Positions 58,261 to 64,000 of a stretch of DNA of 64,000 nucleotides are shown here, in pieces. A program made the translations under genes and the position numbers. The notes beneath the pieces are model-generated. The model did not search any database. It was given only the letters and a program-made list of their open reading frames with translations, and was not told the origin of the DNA. Origin of the DNA: Thermodesulfobacteriota bacterium (GTDB lineage Bacteria; Desulfobacterota_D; UBA1144; Nemesobacterales; UBA2774). The first letter of the stretch is position 1. Each line of letters starts with the position of its first letter. The DNA is taken from positions 111,356 to 175,355 of the forward strand of contig JBFMCV010000003.1 in assembly GCA_040754335.1 (NCBI GenBank), written 5' to 3'.

Positions 58261-58844
58261 AAGCACCCTGCCCCGCCATATTCGCTGCGATATTAATACT
58301 GTCCCTGATCGCATCAGGCTGCGCATCGGTATACGGCCCGTATTTCGCGGAAGACCCCCTCACCGCTGAGGAGCACAACAACCTGGGCGTAATATACGAG
58401 CGGGAGGGCAAATACGACCTTGCCGTAAGGGAGTATAAAAGAGCCGCATCCGCAGACCGGGAACTCGTGGTGCCGCTCGTTAATCTTGGCAATGTCTATC
58501 AGAAGAAAGGGGAAACCGAAGAAGCGGAGAAGTATTACAAAAAGGCGCTCAAGAAAGACAGGCGGAACATTGAGGCAGCTAACAACCTGGCGTCCCTTTA
58601 CATAGAGACCGGGGAGAATTACGAAGAGGGGCTCGAGGTCCTTCTCGCCGCAACCGAAACGAAGAACCCGGTGCCCGCGTACGCCCTCGACACGCTCGGT
58701 GTCCTGTACTTTAAAACCGGGAATGTGGAAAAAGCGAAAGAATATCTGATTGAAGCCTGCGCGAAGGCGTCAGGCGATGAAAAGCTGAAGAGCGAGATAA
58801 ATACCCATCTCGCGGAGATGGGCGACACCGCCGGATGCCGATGA
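58257..58844 (+). CDS. TPR lipoprotein, split from the PA2778 peptidase
   Basis: Translation should start at GTG 58257, whose GTGA overlaps the peptidase stop. The longer open frame upstream is out of place. The 195-residue protein has its own signal and lipobox (IASGC, Cys22) and then about four TPR repeats (EHNNLGVIYEREGKYDLAVREYKRA, PLVNLGNVYQKKGETEEAEKYYKKAL). It corresponds to the TPR part of the PA2778 protein and probably supplies protein-binding to the peptidase. A separate signal peptide argues that the split is real rather than a frameshift. Confidence 0.85.
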   Translation: MKAPCPAIFAAILILSLIASGCASVYGPYFAEDPLTAEEHNNLGVIYEREGKYDLAVREYKRAASADRELVVPLVNLGNVYQKKGETEEAEKYYKKALKKDRRNIEAANNLASLYIETGENYEEGLEVLLAATETKNPVPAYALDTLGVLYFKTGNVEKAKEYLIEACAKASGDEKLKSEINTHLAEMGDTAGCR

Positions 58845-58869
58845 GGAGCGCGCTCCCGTAAAATGCTCT

Positions 58870-59793
58870 CTAACCGAGCACAGCACCCGGCACGATCTTC
58901 CTTCCCAAAAGAAATTCCCTGGAGCCGAGCCTCTTCCCGCCCTCTATCTGGAGCTCCTGAATATCGAGCGCACCCCGTCCAGTCACGACGCGCAATATTC
59001 CCTGCGGGGCGCTTATCACCACTCCGGGACTCCCCTCCCCCTCCGATGAAGACGCTTTATAAATCTTGAGCATCTTCCCGTCGAGTGACGTGTACGCCCC
59101 GGGCCAGGGCAGCATGCCCCTTATCAGGTCCCTTATCTCGCCGGCAGGCTTCGTCCAATCTATCCTGCCGTCCTCCTTTCTGAGCATCGGGGCGTATGTG
59201 GCCGCTGAACCGTCCTGCCTGACAGGATGCAGATCTCCTCTCTTCAGCGAGGCGATTGCCTCAAGAAGGAGCTCCGCCCCTAAGAGCGAGAGCTTTTCGG
59301 ACAACGTCTCCCCGGTATCGTCGTAATCTATCGGCATCTCGCGCGCAAGCAGTATGTCCCCCGTGTCCATCCCCTCGTCCATCCGCATGATAGTGATGCC
59401 CGTGACCTTTTCGCCGCGCACTATCGCCCAGTTAACAGGCGCTGCGCCCCTGTATTTAGGGAGTAGAGAGGCGTGAACGTTGATACAGCCGTGCCCCGGG
59501 AGATCGAGCAACGCTTTAGGGAGGATCTTCCCGTAAGCAGCTACGCAGATGAGGTCCGGCTTCAGCCGAGAGAGCTCCCGCAGGAACTCCCCGGTCCTTA
59601 TGCTATGCGGCTGAAGCACGGGGATGCCGCGCTCTTCGGCAGCTATCTTCGTCGGCGGCGGAGACGGCTTGAGCCCCCTGCCACGCGGCTTGTCGGGCTG
59701 CGCCACGAGAGCGGCGACTTCTTCCCCGGACTCGATCAACGCTTTGAGCGAGGGCACCGCGAACCCGGGCGTCCCCATGAACACAATTCTCAT
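58870..59793 (-). CDS. fmt: Methionyl-tRNA formyltransferase
   Basis: Fmt formylates initiator Met-tRNA with 10-formyl-tetrahydrofolate. The 307-residue protein has VFMGTPGFAVPSLKAL at the start, the catalytic HASLLPKYRGAAPVNWAI with the Asn/His/Asp site, and ITIMRMDEGMDTGDIL. It converges with the TPR lipoprotein gene. The deformylase gene def, often its neighbour, is not visible here. Confidence 0.96.
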   Translation of the reverse strand: MRIVFMGTPGFAVPSLKALIESGEEVAALVAQPDKPRGRGLKPSPPPTKIAAEERGIPVLQPHSIRTGEFLRELSRLKPDLICVAAYGKILPKALLDLPGHGCINVHASLLPKYRGAAPVNWAIVRGEKVTGITIMRMDEGMDTGDILLAREMPIDYDDTGETLSEKLSLLGAELLLEAIASLKRGDLHPVRQDGSAATYAPMLRKEDGRIDWTKPAGEIRDLIRGMLPWPGAYTSLDGKMLKIYKASSSEGEGSPGVVISAPQGILRVVTGRGALDIQELQIEGGKRLGSREFLLGRKIVPGAVLG

Positions 59794-59907
59794 GCACGTG
59801 GATTATATTCAGAAGACAGGACGTATTCAAACAGTTATTACGGGGTACGGCAATAAGGCGCCGGATATTGCGGAACGTACGCGTATGGAATTCGCGCGCT
59901 TGAGGGT

Positions 59908-61236
59908 TTACTGCCCGTTCTCGTCAGGCCTTTCGGAAACTGCTCTCGTGAACTCTTCCGTTATCCATTTTTTTATACCTTCCTGAGAGCCTTTGCCTAT
60001 GAGCTTCCTGACTTTCTTTAACGAAATGACCGCCTTCGCGGCAGACCTGTGTCCTCCGGCGCTCCCGATGTCCTTGAACAATTCCCTCACGAGCCTTCCT
60101 GCGCTCTTTACATACCCGACGTTTCTTACCGATATGATGAGATGCGAGTTCGCCAGTATGCCGAAAGCGACCGACCATTCGATGCCCTTTACCTGGATGC
60201 CGAAGTCGGCCATTTTAGGAATGAGGTACTCCCTGTCCACCCTGCCGACGTTGACGAAGAACACCTGGTTTACTATCCAATGGTCGGCAAGCGCCTGCCC
60301 GAACGACTTTATCTCGTCGGGAGGGACCTCGGCGCGCTCTATACGCCTCAGGAGACCGAGGTTAGCCAGCGGGTAGAGGAACGTGAAAGCCTCTACGTCG
60401 TCGGGATCGGCGTCCCTGTTGAGCATGACCGTATCCGTCTTTATCCCGTAGAGAAGCGCCGTCGCGAGCCTCTCGGATATATCCGTCTGGGAGGCTCTCA
60501 GGTACTTAGTGAGAATCGTGGAAGTCGCTCCCTCCTCTGTCCTGATCTCCTTGAACTTCGCTTCGTACGAACCGACGAGGGGGTGATGGTCTATGACGGT
60601 ATCGACATCCGGGAGCTCCGGCCCGAAGAACGGCGGCTGCACGTCGAGGAGCGCTATGGAGTCGAAGTCCTTGAGGTCCTCGACACCCAGCTCCTGGAGG
60701 TCTATTTCGAGGAGCTCTATCATGGCTACGTTTTCTGGGCGCGATATCTTGTCGCCGAGGTGCCCTATTATAGCGGTCTGTTTGTTCCTCTTGAGGAGCG
60801 CCCTCAGCGCAAGCGCGCTCGCTATGGAATCGGGATCGGGGTGGTCATGGAGCAGGATGAGCATCTTCTTGGCGTTAGCGTGTACTTTCCTTAGCTCGTC
60901 GACCCTGAGGTCCGTCCTTGCGAGCTTTTCCTCGCGGGCTATCTCTTCAGACAGCAATTTATGAAACGCCACGAACCTCACGGAAGGGGGAGGCTCCTCT
61001 TTCTGCTCCCCGTTGCTGACTATCATCGGGGTCTGGGGATAATGCGTGGAGAGCTCCTTCGTAATCTCTGGGGTGAAAGACCTGCTCTCGATCATGATTA
61101 TTGAAAAGTTGCCGGTCTGGTTGAGGGCTTCCTCAAGCGAGCTGACCCAGATGACCTCGCCTCTTTTAGAGAAAAGCCCGAGGAGGAAGGAATCGAAATC
61201 CCCGATAAAAAGATAACGTCTCAGTTCCTTCTGCAT
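59908..61236 (-). CDS. DHH/DHHA1 phosphoesterase with an extra N-terminal domain
   Basis: The C-terminal two-thirds (about 115-442) is a DHH phosphoesterase of the NrnA/RecJ-like superfamily: HDHPDPDSIASALAL, DVQPPF, VIDHHP and a DHHA1 GGHRSAAKAV. Such enzymes hydrolyse short oligonucleotides, 3'-phosphoadenosine phosphate or cyclic dinucleotide products like pGpG. The first 110 residues form an extra domain (FIGDFDSFLLGLF, GNFSIIMIE) of alternating strands and helices that I cannot name; it looks like a small Rossmann or receiver-like sensor. Its role in c-di-GMP breakdown is possible but untested. It lies directly downstream of trpA, with overlapping ends. Confidence 0.9.
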   Translation of the reverse strand: MQKELRRYLFIGDFDSFLLGLFSKRGEVIWVSSLEEALNQTGNFSIIMIESRSFTPEITKELSTHYPQTPMIVSNGEQKEEPPPSVRFVAFHKLLSEEIAREEKLARTDLRVDELRKVHANAKKMLILLHDHPDPDSIASALALRALLKRNKQTAIIGHLGDKISRPENVAMIELLEIDLQELGVEDLKDFDSIALLDVQPPFFGPELPDVDTVIDHHPLVGSYEAKFKEIRTEEGATSTILTKYLRASQTDISERLATALLYGIKTDTVMLNRDADPDDVEAFTFLYPLANLGLLRRIERAEVPPDEIKSFGQALADHWIVNQVFFVNVGRVDREYLIPKMADFGIQVKGIEWSVAFGILANSHLIISVRNVGYVKSAGRLVRELFKDIGSAGGHRSAAKAVISLKKVRKLIGKGSQEGIKKWITEEFTRAVSERPDENGQ

Positions 61237-62069
61237 TATTGTTCAGCCCTGCTCAGGGACCTTTCGCCTTTACCGCCACATGCCCTGCTCAAGCCGCTCA
61301 CAAACCCGGAGAGCTCGTCGAATAGCTCTTCTTTCCTTTCACCGTGCTTTTCTATTATCCGGACGATCGCGCTCCCGACTATAACCGCGTCGGCATAGAC
61401 CGCGATCCTCGCTACCTGCTCCGGCGTGGATATGCCGAACCCGACGCCGACCGGGAGCTTCGTATACTGTTTTATCTCCGACGTAAGTTCCTCGAGCGAA
61501 TAATCCATGTCGGGCCTGACCCCGGTAATACCTGTCAAGGAAACGAGATACACGAAACCGCTCGCATTCTTGGTAACGAGTCCTATCCTGTCCCCCGTGC
61601 TCGTAGGAGCCAGCAGGAAGATGAGATCGAGTCCCGCCTTGTCGGTGTGCACCTTGAATTCACCAGCTTCTTCGGGAGGAAGATCGACGACAAGGACGCC
61701 GTCCGCTCCCGCCCCGGCTGCGTCTTTGGAGAACCTCTCGAGCCCGTATTTAAAAAACGGATTATAGTAGCCGAAGATGATGATGGGAACCCGGGATTTC
61801 TCCCTTATGCGCTTTACCATGTCCAGAACCATTTTTAGCGTAGTGCCTTTCTTAAGCGCCCTCTCGGAAGCGAGCTGTATTGCGGGCCCGTCAGCCATGG
61901 GGTCCGAGAACGGGACGCCCAGCTCGATAATGTCGGCGCCGCTTTCCTCGAGCTTGAGCACGAGGTCCGCGGTCAATTCGGGCGACGGGTCGCCCGCCGT
62001 AACGTAATTGACCAGAGCTATCCTGTTTTTCTTTTTCAGCTCCCTGAACTTATCGCCTATTCTGCTCAT
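61236..62069 (-). CDS. trpA: Tryptophan synthase alpha subunit
   Basis: TrpA cleaves indole-3-glycerol phosphate to indole, which tunnels to TrpB. The 277-residue TIM barrel shows DIIELGVPFSDPMADGPAIQ with the catalytic Glu and Asp, then the catalytic loop segments and SGITGVRPD-like LTGITGVRPD. It shares one base with the DHH gene at the other end. It is on the same strand as trpB, but 249 bases separate them, an unusually large gap with a palindromic repeat. Confidence 0.95.
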   Translation of the reverse strand: MSRIGDKFRELKKKNRIALVNYVTAGDPSPELTADLVLKLEESGADIIELGVPFSDPMADGPAIQLASERALKKGTTLKMVLDMVKRIREKSRVPIIIFGYYNPFFKYGLERFSKDAAGAGADGVLVVDLPPEEAGEFKVHTDKAGLDLIFLLAPTSTGDRIGLVTKNASGFVYLVSLTGITGVRPDMDYSLEELTSEIKQYTKLPVGVGFGISTPEQVARIAVYADAVIVGSAIVRIIEKHGERKEELFDELSGFVSGLSRACGGKGERSLSRAEQ

Positions 62070-62249
62070 GTTATGTTGGAATTGGAATTTAGATGGATGA
62101 AATCAACCGACAGCTATTTGTTCCCAAACCACTGCTCTTATTGATAGTCATTTTAAGGGAATGAAATTAACTAAATACTCAGTCACCCGCCCCGCAACCA
62201 GATCGTAAGGGACAATCTAACACCTCCAAGGCTAAAGTCAAGATTGGAG

Positions 62250-62272
62250 CCTGCCTCCCCTGAGGGGGCAGG
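62250..62272. repeat. Palindromic repeat in the trpB-trpA gap
   Basis: An imperfect stem (CCTGCCTCCCC against GGGGGCAGG, loop TGA) in the 249-base gap between trpB and trpA. It resembles the palindrome at 1254-1274. No gene is visible in 62070-62318. Confidence 0.5.
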
Positions 62273-62318
62273 ATTAGTGGTCTTGAGTCGGCCGAAGTCC
62301 GGGTTATAATTATAAATC

Positions 62319-63527
62319 TCATTGTTTTATGCCTCTTACGAGGATATCTGAAACCGCGTTTATGTCCTTGTCGCCGCGTCCGGAGAGGCAGATAATAATA
62401 ACCGCGTCCCCGGGCATACCGGGCGCTGCCTTCCTCGCGTAAGCGATCGCGTGAGAAGATTCGAGAGCGGGGATTATGCCCTCCGTTTGCGAAAGGTACT
62501 TAAAACCTTCGAGCGCTTCCGAATCAGTAACGTTCGTGTAGGAGACCCTGCCCGTATCGTGGAGATACGAATGCTCCGGACCCACGCCGGGATAATCGAG
62601 TCCCGGGGCTATGGAGTGCGTCCCCAGGACCTGCCCGTTCTCGTCCTGGAGCAGGTATGTCCTGCTGCCGTGCAGGACCCCAACGCTCCCGGCGGATATA
62701 GTAGCCGCATGGTGTCCCGACCCGATGCCGCTTCCGGCAGCTTCGACGCCCGTCATTTTCACCGACTCGTCCCCGAGGAAGGGATAGAAGAGGCCCATCG
62801 CATTGGAGCCTCCTCCCACGCAGGCGATAAGGAGATCGGGAAGACGATTTTCCTTCTCGAGTATCTGCTCCCTCGCCTCCCTCCCTATGACCGACTGGAA
62901 GTCCCTCACCATCATGGGGTAGGGGTGCGGCCCAGCGACGCTGCCTATAATATAAAAAGTATTCCTGACGTTCGTTATCCAGTCCCTCATCGCTTCGTTC
63001 ATAGCGTCCTTCAAGGTCTGTGTGCCCTGAGTCACCTCCCTCACGGTCGCGCCCAGGAGCTTCATGCGCGTTACGTTGAGCGCCTGGCGCCTCGTATCCT
63101 CGAGTCCCATGAATATCTCGCATTCCATATCGAGGAGCGCCGCTACAGTGGCGGTCGCCACGCCGTGCTGCCCGGCGCCGGTTTCGGCTATGATCCTTTT
63201 CTTGCCCATGCGCGACGCGAGAAGGGCCTGCCCTATGGTGTTGTTAATCTTGTGAGCGCCCGTGTGCGCGAGGTCCTCGCGCTTGAGGTATATCTTCGCC
63301 CCTCCGAGGTCCTTCGTCATTCTCTCGGCGAAGTAAAGGGGCGTCGGGCGGCCGACGTATTCCTCGAGGAAGTAATCGAGCTCCTGCTTGAACTCCGGGT
63401 CGTCTTTTATCTCGAGGTACGCCTTTTCGAGCTGCAATATCGCGGGCATAAGCGTTTCCGAGACATACCTGCCTCCGAATATGCCGAAATGCCCGATCTC
63501 GTCGGGCACCGTGGTTCTAGACGCCAT
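62319..63527 (-). CDS. trpB: Tryptophan synthase beta subunit
   Basis: TrpB condenses indole and serine to tryptophan with PLP. The 402-residue protein has [14 protein letters not shown], the PLP Lys in [29 protein letters not shown], and the phosphate-binding GGGSNAMG. The start overlaps the trpF stop by 11 bases, as expected of coupled trp genes. Confidence 0.97.
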   Translation of the reverse strand: MASRTTVPDEIGHFGIFGGRYVSETLMPAILQLEKAYLEIKDDPEFKQELDYFLEEYVGRPTPLYFAERMTKDLGGAKIYLKREDLAHTGAHKINNTIGQALLASRMGKKRIIAETGAGQHGVATATVAALLDMECEIFMGLEDTRRQALNVTRMKLLGATVREVTQGTQTLKDAMNEAMRDWITNVRNTFYIIGSVAGPHPYPMMVRDFQSVIGREAREQILEKENRLPDLLIACVGGGSNAMGLFYPFLGDESVKMTGVEAAGSGIGSGHHAATISAGSVGVLHGSRTYLLQDENGQVLGTHSIAPGLDYPGVGPEHSYLHDTGRVSYTNVTDSEALEGFKYLSQTEGIIPALESSHAIAYARKAAPGMPGDAVIIICLSGRGDKDINAVSDILVRGIKQ

Positions 63528-64000
63528 TCTTCACCGCCTCGATAAATTTTCTCATCTTCGCGTGGTTCTTCCTTCCGGGAGAGTCCTCTACGCCCGTGCT
63601 TACGTCAACGCCGTAAGGCTTCACGATTTCTATAGCCGCGGAAACGTTCTCGGGGGTCAGACCGCCGGACAGTATCACCTTTTTCGACAGCTTGATATCC
63701 TTGAGCGCCCCCCAGTCGAAGCTCTTCCCCGTCCCCCCGTATAATTCGTCCGTGTGCTTATCAAAGAGGATAGCCCGAACCGGGTAAAGTTCAACTTCGG
63801 CTGTATTTACCGTGTCTTTAATCCTGACCGCCTTTATCAATTTATAGGGCAGCATGGCGGAGAACTCGGGCGTTTCGTCCCCGTGGAGCTGCACGGTGTC
63901 TATGCCGGAGACAGCGACCGCCTCTATAATCTCCGGAAGCCCCTGGTTTACGAAGACGCCGACAGCCGAAATAAACGGGGGGAGCGTGGAGATGATCGAT
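63517..64000 (-). CDS. trpF: Phosphoribosylanthranilate isomerase, N-terminus cut by window end
   Basis: TrpF isomerises phosphoribosylanthranilate in tryptophan synthesis. Only the C-terminal ~160 residues are present; translation enters from beyond 64000. Seen in the sequence are [15 protein letters not shown], then [12 protein letters not shown]...[10 protein letters not shown] and [19 protein letters not shown], the last being the phosphate-binding end of the barrel. The stop overlaps trpB by 11 bases. Confidence 0.95.
   Translation of the reverse strand, partial: SIISTLPPFISAVGVFVNQGLPEIIEAVAVSGIDTVQLHGDETPEFSAMLPYKLIKAVRIKDTVNTAEVELYPVRAILFDKHTDELYGGTGKSFDWGALKDIKLSKKVILSGGLTPENVSAAIEIVKPYGVDVSTGVEDSPGRKNHAKMRKFIEAVKNGV

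Overview
The window is a 64 kb stretch of a single bacterial chromosome of moderate-to-high GC. AGG (Arg), ATA (Ile) and CTC (Leu) codons are used heavily. The start codons ATG, GTG and TTG and the purine-rich ribosome binding sites are ordinary bacterial ones. The gene content fits a Gram-negative, diderm-like organism of the broad deltaproteobacterial/Desulfobacterota-Dadabacteria type: HisZ next to PurA, several lipobox lipoproteins, TatC, a PA2779/PA2778 module, HisKA-type kinases and a GEMM-I riboswitch. This assignment is inference from gene families and style; no rRNA or other phylogenetic marker is present. I saw no tRNA, rRNA, CRISPR array, prophage or intact insertion sequence.

Layout. 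Positions 1-10 kb hold a truncated acyl-CoA synthetase, a 517 bp repeat element with TGTAGATG...CATCTACA ends, tatC, and a serA-hisZ-purA operon behind a near-consensus promoter. These are followed by a PhoH-type ATPase and a YeeZ-like dehydrogenase. Positions 9-24 kb hold purC, htpX, an ABC-F factor, a yqjDE-like envelope pair, a VKOR-thioredoxin fusion, a beta-oxidation-like pair with altered active sites, a TerB-like protein, a lone nuoE and glycerate kinase. Positions 24-29 kb hold a phosphoesterase, dnaB, an HpnA/CerR-like dehydrogenase and aroC.

Positions 29-37 kb are the most unusual part. A sigma70-like promoter and a cyclic di-GMP-I riboswitch precede a 923-residue protein that joins a PilZ domain (a c-di-GMP receptor), an alpha-oxoamine synthase and a two-part GNAT acyltransferase. 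Its 3' end overlaps a membrane sensor histidine kinase, which overlaps a REC-PAS-kinase-REC hybrid. One second messenger thus appears able to act on both the RNA and the protein product of the same gene. The enzyme domains suggest a lipid product (sphingoid/ceramide type) or an alpha-hydroxyketone-like signal, and the kinases may sense the consequence.

Positions 37-50 kb are mostly housekeeping: a cation efflux pump, SbcD, an alanine-glyoxylate-type aminotransferase, prfB with its programmed +1 frameshift, nadK, a soluble HisKA_2 sensor kinase, glyA-nrdR-tatD and pdxA. Positions 50-64 kb hold a sirtuin, a binding protein without a signal peptide, an aspartate-type aminotransferase, coaD-rsmD, two paralogous surface lipoproteins with Pro-rich tails, and a PA2779-PA2778-TPR module. 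They end with fmt, a DHH phosphoesterase and trpF-trpB-trpA, with trpF cut by the window end.

Metabolically the window links serine and one-carbon supply (serA, the aminotransferase, glyA, glycerate kinase), purine synthesis (purA, purC), the aromatic pathway (aroC, trpFBA) and cofactors (nadK, pdxA, coaD).
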